Below are positions 1 to 12,876 of a DNA stretch of 64,000 nt, piece by piece. The DNA is taken from positions 3,844,001 to 3,908,000 of the forward strand of contig JAJFPB010000001.1 of NCBI GenBank assembly GCA_020881915.1, given 5' to 3'. Below the pieces are notes generated by a model. That model saw only the letters and a program-made list of their open reading frames with translations, did no database searches and was not told the origin of the DNA. The DNA comes from Paramyrothecium sp. XJ0827. Taxonomy: Eukaryota; Ascomycota; Sordariomycetes; Hypocreales; Stachybotryaceae. The first letter of the stretch is position 1, and each line of letters starts with the position of its first letter. A program made the position numbers and the translations under genes.

Positions 1-2671
1 CGAGCTCTAGCCGGTCGGTGCCCGTGCCGAATCGAGCCTCGGTCGTGGCCGTGGCAGTGGCAGTGGCAGTGGCGGCGCTAGAGTCACAATCTACCCTGAG
101 ATGATGCTGCCGTCACGGGTTACCAAGAGCCACAAACGGGTGGCATCCCTTGGCACCAATCTTAAAACCTTCTTTTCCTGCAACTGCTTCTCATTGCGAT
201 CATCTTGGGGGGCTACTCACTGGTTATTCCCTGGTCGCGATGCAACGCCGTTGGGATCTGGGGAAGACGAGGCCACCGGCATGTTTCCACGGCCAAAGGT
301 CACCCTGACACCAACTTTCTTTCTTTCTTTTCACAGTCTTAACAATATCGCCTGGTTTCCGTACGAGGTGGAGTCCTCACAAGAACCCTTAACAAGATGA
401 TTTGCATGGGCTCAAAAAGATACCCTCCCAGACCGTGCAAGGTATGGGACCCGCACCTGCTCCGATCCCCCACAAAGAGGCACCTCTATCGATTCGGAAC
501 CCCTGCAATCGCTCGCCGACCATAAACCACCCATTGAAATGACAAACCAGTGATAACCATTGATAGAAGAGCAGATACCTGCGGCCTCCGGATCTTGACG
601 GCTCTGACGGAGGTCCTTGCCATGACCAACGCCCTGGCCTACCACCCTTTCTGCCCGGATCTTACTGATCTAACTACAGCTCTGCTCTTCCTGAAACCTA
701 GCTTTCTCTTGGCTTAATCATATTTCGATGATCACGGCTGGGGCAACGGCAAATCATGTGGTTTGTACACGGATGCGCTGACGTCTCTTCGCACAACGCC
801 CCAGCCTTACACATTGAGTCGCTGTAGGATTGCTCATGTTCCTTGGTGGACGTGTTTCAAACCCCAACCGCATCGGGGCTGGCTATATCTAATCCTTCTC
901 TTCAGCAGGTGGCTTTGATTTCCAACTTTAGCACAGGTACTTTAGAACGGGCACAGGCGGATCTGGTCTGGTGCTATTCACCTGATCTGGTTCACTCGAG
1001 GACAACCCGGGACGTGCCCGTGTCGCTGCCGCCCCCTTTACACTCCTACTCAAGCCGCGTAATACCTGAACACGACCAACTTGAACGTTCTATCTTTGGG
1101 GATTCGCTCGTTTCTTCTTGTTGTCGTAGTTAATTTCCTCCTACATCCACATGCGCGGTAAACAAACGCCCTATCTTGCCTGTTCCTGTGGCCTCAAACA
1201 GCCCTGCTACGTAGTCAGTGACTTTGTTTGTGGAACAGAAACACTAACATTACGAGCACAGCACTTCTTTCTTCCGCCAGGGTGATCTACGAGTTGCTTG
1301 CCGAGCACTTTCCGGATCTCCCGGTGGCGCGTGTGGCGTGAGACCTGGCTCGTTCACCACGGACGTTCGCCGTCGCCGCAATTTGGTCATCCGGACAAAG
1401 GACGACGCGTAGATCGTCAAGGTTGTATTAAACTCAAAGGTGTGCATACCAATGCAGTCATATACTGAAGCGGCTGTAGCACCCGCGACAGCGTACTATC
1501 TCGAAACTTGTGATATTGAGCTGAACGAACCATACCCGGAAGCAAATCACCTGTTTCTGTCTGCGAGAGGCTAGTTCCAACGACAAGCAACTAGTCTCAA
1601 CAATGATAAAACGTCCGACTGTGTCCTAAGGATTGTTCCAGATGCCAAAACGTCGTAGATCCCAGACATTGTGTCGTCCTACACGCTCGTCAGTGATCCA
1701 CAGGTCTACACTGCGCAGCAGGGCCATAACGCTTGGACCGTGCCAGTGGTACGTTGTGAACATGTACGCTCCAGCTGCCCTCCACTTCGTCTTGCCAAAC
1801 CCCATCGTCTCCTGGAGACATCTAGCTCCTCTGCGTATTCTTGACGTGGATGCAAAGGCTTGGTTGATCAAGCCGGTAGCCGTGTAAGTGATGTTCAAGC
1901 GGAAACCTTTTCCACAAACTCCCGACCCGTAGAGTGGGAATGACGAATGTGCTGTATATCGGAGAGACGCAACTCCGTCGTTAACTTATGATAGTCCGAA
2001 CCGGACGATCAGGCTGACGGGATGAGAAGGTAGCTGCAACGGGATGAATGAGAAGAAAACGGTGCGTTCGGGCATGGGCGCTTTGCTCATGTTCCAAGAT
2101 ACCACCCAGAACGAGTCATCAACCAGGAACGCAGTTGCTGAAGATTAATTAATGAAGGGGAGCGCCTGGTCGCCTTGCATAGGTGTGCTCAGCTGTCATC
2201 CCATGCTGCTTTACCATATACATTTTGTCGGTGAGGACGGGCAGAGGAAGCCTTCTAAGTAATAAGATAGATGGGAATTTTTTGATAATATTGAGCCTGT
2301 TTCACCTGGGACATGAATCGATGTTCCACAGGACAGACAACTAAGACTAGAGACTAAATAAAAATGTCCAGACATTAAAATTTGGGCCTGGTGCCCTGTT
2401 TGTAGTCAGGGTGCTTTCGCGACTCATGGACAATACCCAAGCAGTGCTGCATTTGCTGCTTTTCGTCCGCCAAACTCCTCAGGGCTGTAGCTCCTTGGTA
2501 TGCAAAACGCCCAATATCCAGATATAGCTCCAGAATAAGTGTACAGGGTGTATAAAAAAATTGGATAGATACAAAAACAAAAAAACAAAGTTAGCGATGG
2601 TGGCAAGTAACAGAAACTCCTGTCGCTAAAATGCAGAGAAGACTACTCGTCAACCCGTTGGTAGTGATAAA
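1..2671. other. gene-poor left edge, no supportable gene
   Basis: No reading frame here has a recognisable domain, a convincing splice structure or matching codon use. The longest frames (843-1133 +, 1626-1898 - with its overlapping antisense frame) are short and look like chance. A short hexanucleotide repeat (TGGCAG units) lies at about 49-73. The last part before 2672 should contain the 3' UTR of the minus-strand coiled-coil gene. A gene truncated by the window edge cannot be excluded in the first few hundred bases. Confidence 0.5.
49..74. repeat. TGGCAG short tandem repeat
   Basis: About four imperfect copies of a six-base unit (GTGGCA/TGGCAG) run just inside the left edge. It is a simple microsatellite with no gene around it. 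Confidence 0.7.
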
Positions 2672-5600
2672 TCAAGAGGTGGTTCCCAGTGTGCGGAAAC
2701 GCTCCTCGAACGCCTTCACCTGCTCCTGTTCAATGATCTTCTGCAGGCGCCTCGTCTCTCGCGCAGCAGCCTCTCGATCCTCCTGCAAGTTCAAGACTTC
2801 GATCTGAGCAGCGCTCATCCTTGCGATGACATCTTGCATCTCTCTTTCGGTTTCTCCGAGCGTCTTCTCCAGTGCAGCAATCTTGGCACGTAAAACGTTC
2901 ACCTCTGCTTGCTCTTCAAAGCTCTGTGCCGGGCTCAGTCGCGGAGAGCGTGGGAACATTGGTGAGGCCATGGGCGTAAGCATCGGCGATTTACGTGGAG
3001 ATCGAAGTCCTGGAGACTTTTGACCGTTAATGCCCAAACTGCGACTTTTGCGGTGGAGTCGGTCATTGTGCGCCTCTCGCAAGTTCAACACCTCCTCTTC
3101 ACGAATAGCCACTCGGTCCTCAGACGCCGCTTGCGCTGCGACAAGTTCCTCTTCCAAAATTCGAAGACGATCTTGCAGATCGGCTATGCGCTCAGAGTTG
3201 GCCTTACGATCGGCCTCTCCCCGAGCCACTGCTCCAGCGAGACGTTGCCTCAGCTCCGCATTCAAGGACAGTTGCCTTCGTACTTGAGCAGCAAGATTTT
3301 CAACTTGCCGAGCCGAATCAGCCAGGTCACTAGCAAGGGCTTTCTCTGTATTGAGGCCTTGCACTTCGCGTAACGCGATACTCTCGGCGTTTGCGTTGAG
3401 TTGTGCTGCCTCCTCGGTGCCTGCTTCGGGATCAGACACCGCCAGTGCGAGTGAACGTTCGAGTCGCTGCAGGGCAAGCTGAGTCTGCTCATCCGAAGCG
3501 TCGATGCTCGAATCCAGTTCAAGCTTCTTGATACGAGCAATGGAGTCTGCGTAGGCAAGTTGTAGTTCCTTGTACGCCGTTCGGAGCGTTTGGGATGTGA
3601 CGGGCGAAACCGACAAGTCGCTAGAGTTGCTCGATCTAGCGAGCGAGGGGGGGATCAGGATGTCCTTCTCCTCAAGGAGATTGCGTAGCAACGTGATCTC
3701 TTCCTCGGCCCTATCAAGATCCATCTTCAACCCGATTAGTCCCTTTTCGACTTGCCACTTTTGCTCCAAAGCGTCCTCAGCGCGGCGTCTTAACACATTC
3801 ATCTCTGTTCGCAAGTTCACGATATCTCTCTGGAAGCCCCCCTTCCTTGGGGACCCTAGAATCAGGCGCTGTCGCTCTTGCTCTAGAGCTCGAATGCGCT
3901 TTTCGTTGTCGCGGTTTTGAATTTCTTGCCTTTCCAGGAGATTCTTCAACGCATTGTGTAACGCATCACGCTGAGCCTCGACGTCTTTGAGTCGTTCCGC
4001 AAGAGCTTCACGAGACTCTAGCTGGGCGTTCTTGACGCTTTTTGATCGCGACAAAGTCAGTGGGGGCGGCTTTGAGGTGCGCCCAGAAGCTGTCGCTACC
4101 GAGTTGGATCTGAAAAGTCCACCGGACATGGCTCGGGAGCCTCTAGTCGTTGGTGACGCTACCTCGTCCGCGGCGTTGTTGCGCAGAGCGATGTTCTCGT
4201 CTTTGAGATGCTCGATCTGCTGCTGCATCTTTGAGGACTCATAGGTCAAATTGGAGTATTCAGCAGCCTCTGTCTCCAGACCCTCAATACGGGCACGCAG
4301 CTGAGGGACCACTTCATCGCGCAAGTTGTCTCGCTCGTTGCATACGTCACTGAGCTCTGACTTGAGGCCAGACAACAGGTCTGAGAAGTTACTCTTCGAA
4401 TCACGCTCTTCGTTCAGTCGTCGACGAAGGTCTTCGCAGGTGTTTTCCAGGTTTTTGATGCGATCGTTGGCATCGAGGTTATTTATTTGGGCCAGATCAA
4501 TCTGCGAAGCCCTTTCCGAGAGTTCCTTTATTTGGTCATCGAGAGCTTGCCTCCGCAACCTTTCATCTTGTAGCTTCGTGGTTAATTCGAGTCGTATGGA
4601 CGCCTTCTCTTGTTCTGATTTTCTTTGGATTCTATCAACCTCTTCTCGGCTTTGTTCATATTCGCTTGCCTTGGCAGAGCTGTAACCTGAATCGGAGAAG
4701 TAGTCGCTCGTCCTTCGGCCCGGGATCTGTGAGCTGTTGACCTGTTCCTGCAGTCTCTCAACCAGATCCTCGAGATCCATCTCACGCCGGATGGATGCGG
4801 CCAGCTCCGAGCTTATGGCCTTGAGCTCGTCCTCCATCTCTTCGATTTGCGCCGCCGAGATGGTATTGGTCGGGGGCGGTGTTGATAGCTTAGATTCGCA
4901 ATATCCCAGTGCGTTGTCTGTTGATGCATTTGCTCCGGATGTTGAATATTCATTGAATGTCCCCTTTCGTGTAGGTGACGAAGGCGACGACAGGGAGGAG
5001 AATTCAGTCACAGAAGGCGACTGATTTCCCCAGCCAAAGAAGGAGGCAAATGGTGATGTTGGTGCGTTGGGCTTTGGGGATGCTCTCCGTTGACCCCCAG
5101 GCGATGTTGGTAAGACAGGCGACAAAGATTTCTGAATCTGGCCGTTGGAGTGGGATTCGTGAGCGTTTGTTTGTTCAACGCGATGTAAGTTTAGGTGGAG
5201 AGGTGTAGGTTTTGGTGCGAACATTGGTGGTGAATGACCAATGCTGTTTCTTTCGGATTTGTTGGACAGAGCGTCGTCCGAGTGTTCGTCTAAGATAGTT
5301 GCCGGCGTCCGGTCGAGAATTGAGACGGAACCAGTGTCAGAATATGAGTCGTTGTACTCGGACAGTACGTCAGAGTCCTCTGCTAGAGGACTAGTGGAGT
5401 AACTGCTTGGACTCTGCTGTAACGCCGTTACTGTCTCAACAGCGACAGCCGGGTTTGGCACGGGCAACCTGGTGGGGGCGGGACAATAAATGTCAGAGGA
5501 TACGTTCACATTTTAAGTTGCCGTGGGTAGAGTCTAAGGGCAGGCTTATGGCATGGTAGGAGGAGATGATGGTGGGAAGGGGATTACTCACTGGTAAGAC

Positions 5601-6025
5601 GGGGCGTTGGTCCGAGGGTTGGTTGAGGACTCTGGGACGGAGACACCTTGAGAGGCAGAAGGGCGGTCGAAGTCTTCGGTGAGCTGAGGGAGCTCTGAGC
5701 TGGGCAGTATCAGGGGAGAGGAGCCTGAACTGTGAGCGGTCAACGGAGACGGGTTTGACACTGGCTTCCGTTTGATCGGATTCGACATTCGTAACGGGAG
5801 AGGAGTGTCGGAGACATGAACGGGCTCAGAGGGTGAGTGTGAGTGTGAGGGCGAGCGGGTGTCTGAGCTTGCCGTATACTGATGGTAGTAGTAATCGGCG
5901 GCGTACGGGTGGTGTGTTGTTGGTGAAGGAGGTGCTTGAGGCACATGGGACGAAGCGGAAGGTGTATCAGGATTATGGGGCCGGGCCGTGACCAGCGCGG
6001 GAGCCCTTGGTGATGATGGATTCAT
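2672..6025 (-). CDS. Ser/Pro-rich coiled-coil protein
   Basis: Two exons, complement(join(2672..5468,5592..6025)), 3231 nt, 1076 aa. The 123-bp intron has a GTGAGT donor and a CCACCAG acceptor and joins APSYQ to LPVPNPAV in phase 2. The start is the first ATG of the open frame (MNPSSPRAP...). Residues 1 to about 340 are rich in Ser, Thr and Pro with many SP/TP sites and look disordered. From roughly residue 350 a long heptad-type coiled coil begins (EEMEDELKAISSELAASI...) and runs, with a basic Ser-rich break, to about 960. A second SP cluster (SPRKSPMLTPMASPMFPRSP) separates it from a last coiled segment near the C-terminus. I recognise the type (large coiled-coil proteins of filamentous ascomycetes, often annotated as M-protein-repeat or transport-like) but not a defined function. 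A scaffold or cytoskeletal/trafficking role is inference. Further 5' non-coding exons are possible. Confidence 0.85.
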
Positions 6026-9000
6026 TTCGGTAATCGAGGAGCTGGCTTTGCCGAGCCCAAGCAAATAATAGAATGTCTTATCGCCCGGAAATGGCCCTGG
6101 AAAGGGTTGCTTTGTTGGTCATACGCATCGAAGCAAGACGAGCGAGGAGAGCAAGCAAGGTTGGGGCTATTGAAGGAACGGTGAAAGAAGACCACGAGGC
6201 GCACGAGCAGACGGGGGCGCAAACAGGTAGGCGACCAGGGGTGCTGTATCTACGGTCAAAGGGGGTCGGCGGTCGGAGGGCCCAATTGGAGATCGAGTTG
6301 GTTGGAGTCGAGAGCTCGAGCTGGCGCCGTACCTGCGCTAGTGCACGGCGCCAAGTAAGGACTTTCTCCACAAGCGCCTGCTAAACCCAACGGTGGTGGT
6401 GTAACCCTGCGCAGGGGTCGAAACGAAAAGAGTTCGGTCGAGTCCTGATGATGGTGGAGTTGGGGTGGGAGGGGGTGCCCGGGAGCTGAAAGGAGATTGG
6501 TGTGTCGAGGTTGCAGCCTGTGTGCCGAAGGCTCGGTTTGGTGTGATGCAGCTGACGATTGGATCGATGCTCGAGCAAACCCTTGACAGATGTGCGAGCT
6601 AAAGGACGAGACGACGATGTAGAGAATAGAGAAGTTTGAAGGAGAGATGAGATCAACGAAAAAGCATTATTGACGAAAAGGGATGCGCTATTGAAAGGGG
6701 GGACCACGGAAGCGAAATACAGGGACAGGATAGTGGAAGGTAGCTGCCATACAGGAAATGCGCCTGTGGGGAAAGAAAGAAGGGGAAGGGGAAGGGGGAA
6801 GGAAGGGGTTGGAAAAGGCAGGACATTGACGGCCAGGGGGTGAGCGTTGACCGCAACGCAACCAATGCCCGACCAGCTGTGCACAAACACCGTCTTGTGC
6901 AGATCTTGGCGTCCTGTTCGCCGATGGCATACCTTACATCGAGTTTTGCCGATTCACTAGAAGGGAAGCAGCCAACGTCTTTCACCTCCAAGCAAACGCG
7001 CCGACGAGACGGTCAAACATGACATCCACCTTTGGCTAGGGCAAAGTATAGTGGTTCATGACATACAGCCACGCCATTTACCTCGGGGCGCCCCTCTTAC
7101 AATTTACAGGACGTGAATGTTTCACTCGTCGCGTGCCCCTCCCCCCAGGCCCAGCCACCATCACGGGCAAGCTCACGGCCACGGGCATTCTAGCGCGTTT
7201 GTCTGACTCAGATGACGGGACCCCGTCCAAAGGGTAGGGCAGCTAGCGGAGTGAAACAAACAGGAGAACAATTGGCTTGGTGGCCGGCGTCTTTTCTGAA
7301 AGCCCATTGTCCAGAAAGTTCGCACGGGACGTGGCTGGCATCCGGGGGAAAACAATTGGCTTGCTCGCTGCAAGACATTGGCATGCAATTGGCGCGCGGG
7401 AAGAACAAGGGCAGAATGGGAGCGGAGGCACACCCTTAGCTTAGCTGCATTGCCCGTGGCCGAAAAGGACCACCTCCCCTCCTCCTCTGCCCCCTTTGAG
7501 CGTACCAGACAGGGACTCCCCTAATTGTCGTGGGCCCAAATCATTTGCTGTGAGTTCGGTCCACGGCGAGATTGGCATTCTATGAGCCTTCCCGATTTAG
7601 CCCACGGCCCTGCGACGGCTAGTCCCAGCACGGCAGCTTCGCGCAACACCAAGCCTCGGAAGAGCGAGGCACCAGCCACCCGCAGGATCCAAGCTCGTTG
7701 TCGGCCATGTACAGAACGTAGTAAGCAACGAGTATTTTCGAGTGACGTGCACCCAAGGCCAAGAGCTTCCGTCACCTGCAGGAGGCACCTTTTGCGATGC
7801 GGCTATACCAAGAAGGGTGCAGGCTGATGTATTTTTACTCGTTCGACGGTGGCCTTCCTTCTGCCACAAGCCACCTTATCGTCAGCATTAGTTAGTTGCG
7901 CTGTTCCTTTCTTTTTTTTTTAACCCTTTCTTTCTTGGCCTCCCTATTTACCAGCCATGCATCAGCGCTTGCGTGAAAGCCGGGGCCATTAGGCTGTAAT
8001 CAACGGTAATTCATGCGCAGAGTTCCCCAGTGGCTGGGACTGCCCAGCCTGCCAAACTCACCTTTACTCTCCCGAGCCCTGCTATTGGCTCCCACCATGG
8101 GCTCGCCTTTGGGGCTAGCAATCACCATTCTGCCAGGCGACCACTCAAAGAGGTTCTTGAGCCATCATGGATGATCCTGGCGCATTGCCGCCCATACTTG
8201 TGATGAACCACTTTTAGTCCCCGGCCTAAGCAACACTGGACCATCTTCTAATTTAGCCAAGTCTCACTCTCCTGACGATGCTGTTCGTCTTATTCAGCTC
8301 TCTGCTCTAGCATGGAGATGACTTGCTGCAAAGCATCTCTGCAACGCTAAGAATAACAGCAGGCCCTACGGCTGCTGCTGCTGCTGCTGTTGTTACTACA
8401 TTTGCCTTGGCAAGATGCCCCAGAGTGAGAACTTATGCTATCCACCGTAATATAGTTTCAGGTTGTCTTGAAGAATTACTCCTCGTCTGCTGACGCCCAC
8501 CCCCCTAAACCTGACGGCGTAAACTATCGTGGTGTGAGACTCTCCTCTGTACCGTGCTGTAGAGAACCTTTTTCCAAGTGGTTCGCCCACCTCAGCCTCG
8601 TAGCGTCAACTCTAGCGCTGTCTGTATTTCAGCCTTGGGCCGCGTCGAAGCGCCCAATTTGCCAAGGCCGCACATGACAATGCCAATCGGAGGATTGGAG
8701 CTTGCCTTACTTCGCAATCAAGCCCTAGCTACGATGGCAGCATGCCCTCTCCAACCATTGTGGGTACTTTGCGTAGCGCTGTGGTTGGGATTGATGCCAC
8801 TCAAAGGCCAGGGATCAGCAGATCAGCAAGCCCGCCGTAGCCCGGGCTCAGTTCTTCCCCCCCGAGCACCTGCATAAGGGCCGTACAGGGACCTCATGGT
8901 CAAGGTAGTTTTAAATGAAGCCCCCATGTTGACAATGTCAATGCCGAATCCAGATGTAGGCCTCCAGAGACTATGGGACGCCTCAAAGCGGCAGTTGACG

Positions 9001-9640
9001 TAACCCCTGGTCGGTCCAATCTTGTCCCATCATACTCGGCCATGTCCTGTAGCTTCTCGGCTGCTCTGTACCCGTGAATCGGCATTGCGGTTGAGCTTGA
9101 ACTGCTCACCTATTGGCTCATTTCGACTGGGTCTCTCCAAGACCTTGGATATCAAGTGTGTCTTAGTGCGCTGCGTCCGTATTCAGAAACAACCAATGCG
9201 TAGCCCGAAGGCTGACCACAGGAGATGAAGGATGCTAGGAGTCCATCTTATTGGCGACAATATACGACTTGGCTGAGTGTTCGAGTGATTGACGAAGAAG
9301 TTGCTCCACATCCCTTCTGTTACATTGACGCCCGGAACGATCATATCCGGTTCACTCTAATTCGCCACCCAACTTTGCGCAATTCAAGTTCATCGTAACA
9401 CGTTCATACTCGAAAGCGGCACTATAACATTCGGGTAGTCAATGCAAGTTATCAAATATTTTACTGCGTTGCGTTGTCCGACATAGGCTGCGTTTTCCCA
9501 AACACCATACCGTGCATGCTCCAAAATCTAATTCTCCGGGCGTAACAGGACAGCAACCACCGGTGGCGTGTACAGCCCGTTCAACTTCTCCATATCATGA
9601 GAACGCCGGCTCGCCGTACCGCTATCTACCCATATACACT
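6026..9640. other. long intergenic region, no gene seen
   Basis: This spacer lies between the coiled-coil gene start and the Med16 stop. The part next to 6026 should hold the promoter and leader of the coiled-coil gene. Two similar 12-base stretches (ACAATTGGCTTG) sit near 7267 and 7351. A (CTG)n run is at 8371-8389. Open frames on both strands at 7.2-7.9 kb overlap one another, have no domain and are not supported. Confidence 0.5.
8371..8389. repeat. CTG trinucleotide repeat
   Basis: Six consecutive CTG/GCT units lie in non-coding DNA, followed by TGTTGTTAC. This is a simple microsatellite. Confidence 0.8.
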
Positions 9641-12600
9641 TCATAGAACCAATTTACCTTTTGGAAGCAAGGCCCAAGAACCGCCGCAAGAACACTTCCT
9701 CTGCTGGGCCAGAACAAACGAGAGGCCAGGTCGCGTTCCATGCACATCCTCCATGATCGATGTGCATCTCGTACATCTCCTCCACACTTGTTGTGAGCTT
9801 TTTCTAAGCTCCGTCCTCTTGAACACGTCGACATAAGTCCCATTGGCATTTCTTGTAGTAAGGCTGCGTTTATCATCCTGTACTTCAAGTAGATCAAAGT
9901 TTGCAAAGAACAGCTTCGCAGGGTCTGTGAGCTTGCGGAAACCCGGAAGATCCTTCATAAAGAATTTTCGGATAACTGGCAGAAAAGGCGGCGGAGCTGC
10001 GTTGGAAAGCAGCAAGCCTAGTTCGATCTGCGTTTGAAGCCCTTTCATGGCTGCATCAATCTGCTTCCCCTGCGGTGGGTTTGCTTGTTGTTTCACAAGG
10101 TTCGGTAGGAACGATTGATATGCCTGCCTAATGTCTTGTGTCACGCCATTCAGCAACTTCTCCAGCTCGGCGACCTTGACGAGGCCAGAAGACGTGACAT
10201 GTTGCATTTTTTGGTATGCTTGCTGCAACTGAGGGTTGATAGGCTTCGGGGCTGCCATACCAGCTTCCGCCATGGCCGATTGTCTTCGATAAAACTCAAT
10301 GGCACGGGCACTGATGGCCTCCAGGTGTGCTACCCTACGGCACATAGCCGTCAAGAAGTTCCGGCTAGAGGATGACAACAGCAAATGGAATGAAACGTCG
10401 TTCCTTTCGTGCAAGTATGCAGAAAGTTCGCTAAATCGCGGAGAAACCAGGCGTTCCTGAAACTTGTCGTCACTCGCCAACTCAAACAAGCAGTCGACAA
10501 ACCACGAAAGTAGATCCAGTGACCATTTCGCACAACCCGCTAGGGTTTCCACGACTTCTGTCAAGTGTGTGAGCCATTGTCGCTGTACTTCGGGGTAAAT
10601 TTGATACATACCGTGTTCGTCCAGGGGGCTCATCTTTTCTCGTACAATGGACGTATTGCTTGCAACTGAGATGAGAATAACCACATTCCGAACATTCAAA
10701 GAGAGCATGGCAAACTTGCTTTGGAATGATCGTGGTTGCATCTCGCCGCGAAAGCCAAGGCTGGTCATGATGCTGAGGCATGACTGTAGCGTCACATTCC
10801 GCATCATCACGTCGTGGGAAGCATCTTCAGTATAATCCACCTGAGTCTTCAGGATCCTGGTAAGCTCGGTTATCCAGTCTTGCGTGAATCCTACTCGGTC
10901 TTAGTTTGGGCTCAACCGTGAACCATAAAGGGTTCGCTCACTCTTTTTGTTAGCATGTGGTTGCACAATCGCAAGCATGTCATCATAATTTGCTTGATGG
11001 TACATAGCCGAAGCAGCAGCAATGGTCAAGCCCGCAACGCTTCCGCCGTAGTGCGCTATTTCCGGTCAGCTGTGTATCCGAAGTCAACGTAGACCGAAAA
11101 GACTCTTACGTTCTTGCATGCTGTTTCCAATATCCTCGGCAGCGTAATGTAACTTGCTCCATCGAAGTTTTCCGTCATCGCCTACCTGTATCATTGAGCA
11201 GAAAGTGGGCGAGAAAGCAATTTGTTGGCCTATAAAACATGTCAGAGTTGTGCCTGATCGTTGTCGTGTTGTTCCGCCTTACAGGGTCCATTGTCCGTGA
11301 AAGTCCATCCGACCTGCCGTAAGATGGCCACCTTTTCGGTGTTCTCGGCTGTATACAGCTCCTCAAAGCTGAATCGATCGCGATATTCCACAGTACCGTC
11401 GGCAAACATCAGGAGCAAGACTTTACCGAAGTGCATTGTTTGAAGACCAATGCATACCTTGTTGAAGACGGTAGGCTCAAGCTGCCGAAGCTTGGACGAT
11501 CGAAAAGGTTCGGTAGATGTGCTGTTCCTTCGAGATCCAAGTTGCTCAAAAGCTGGATGCAAGCCCTGTTTTCCATCCACGACCTCCCATCGGTCAACTA
11601 TACTTTGGGAAATTCCGAAGGTCCCTTGTCCGGGACTGCGGGTTCTTACGGCAAGAATCATAGGCGGTACCATGTTCTTGCCTGAATTATCCATGAGAGT
11701 AGGCAAGACGTGCAGATGAGAAAGCTCGCCCATAGACACATCGTGACTCGTGTCATTTGGTCCGCCCTGGAGCCAGCTCGTAGTTGAGAGGTGCGTCTCG
11801 GTGAAAGAAGGATTCAGCCGCGCGTTTTGAGACGGCCCGCCCATTTCTGGCTGAGTGTTGCTATTACCCCATTGCACTTCAATCTTCAACAAACGGATTT
11901 GTTTTGAGGTCGTAGCGATTGCTACGATTAATGATTCTAAAATAGTTAGTTACGAACTCGCGAAAAAAGGGCTGGGGCAGACTTACTCTTGTCAGAGGCC
12001 ATGGCAGCATGGGTCACAAGATCATCCGACGCATTGACGCTCTCCAGCTCCATGGTTGTCTCCTCCATTTTATTGTTTGTTTGCGCCCAGAACATCTTGA
12101 GCATGCCACTCGTTGTGACGCAGAACATAGCGCTGCGGTTTGGACTGGGATGGCTCAGTCCACCGGTGTTCACAAAGGAATTCTCATACTGGAAGCCATT
12201 CCCATGTCGATTAGCCGGGCCATAAAGAACATTGTAAGGTTTCTTTCCTTCTGTTAGCTTTTCTCGTGCTGCGGGTTCTAGGTCAAGCTACAAACCTGCG
12301 GGTTGGCCAAAGCCACCAAGAGCCAGTAACAGCCAACCACCGCGTTCATGTCGTCGATCGGATCCGCATCCCATTTTCTGCTGGGGAAGGGTTGGTTGAG
12401 GTACTGTGAGAATGAAATGATGGCAACCCTGCCGACGGCGTCAATAACTGCCAAGTCCGGGCTGCTAGTTGAGCTCCATTCAAGATGAACCAAGGGGTTT
12501 GATATCGACCCTTTGACCAATGGACATGTGGTAGGCTCGCTCAGATCCCAGGCGCCGTTCTCGGGGCTGCAGCGCAAGAAGCGCAGCTCTACTGACTGGC

Positions 12601-12876
12601 CATCGGGGTTGATGGAGGCAATTGTGCCTGCCCTCGACCATGCGACAGTCCTTCGAAAAGGAAGATCCACAAGTTAGTTTGATTCGTCTGCGTCTGGCGG
12701 GACACTCACTGGCAGCAACCTCGAGTCCTTTGCTCGTCTGTTCTCTGGCGCAGCTGCTTGGCTTGCGTCGGCACGGCGAGCGATAAGCCCACGCCATCGC
12801 CGAATAAGTCGTCAACGTCGTTTAGCTCTACTGGTAAGGGATTCTCCAGCATCAGAGGCATCTTGTCCGAAGTCAT
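9641..12876 (-). CDS. med16: Mediator complex subunit 16 (Med16/Sin4)
   Basis: Seven exons: complement(join(9641..10890,10942..11055,11110..11229,11283..11936,11987..12242,12296..12650,12710..12876)); 2916 nt, 971 aa. All six introns are 50-59 bp with GT..AG ends and keep the frame. The product is a tail-module subunit of Mediator, linking activators to RNA polymerase II in the nucleus. The acidic N-terminus with LPVELNDVDDLFGDGVGLSL and RTRGCCQTVAWSRAGTIA is the Med16 signature as I know it from fungi. The N-terminal half contains beta-propeller-like strands (for example HLEWSSTSSPDLAVIDAVGR). The C-terminal helical part contains QSCLSIMTSLGFRGEMQPRS. The end carries a conserved Cys group (CTRCTS, then CSCGGSW) that probably binds zinc. 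The length is normal for filamentous fungi. The start could instead be the second Met, five codons downstream (12861). Confidence 0.95.

Noticed and set aside
1626..1898. Minus-strand 90-aa frame with a GFGKT string resembling a Walker A loop
   Set aside because: A single five-residue match without flanking helicase or ATPase motifs is not evidence. The opposite strand is also open over the same span.
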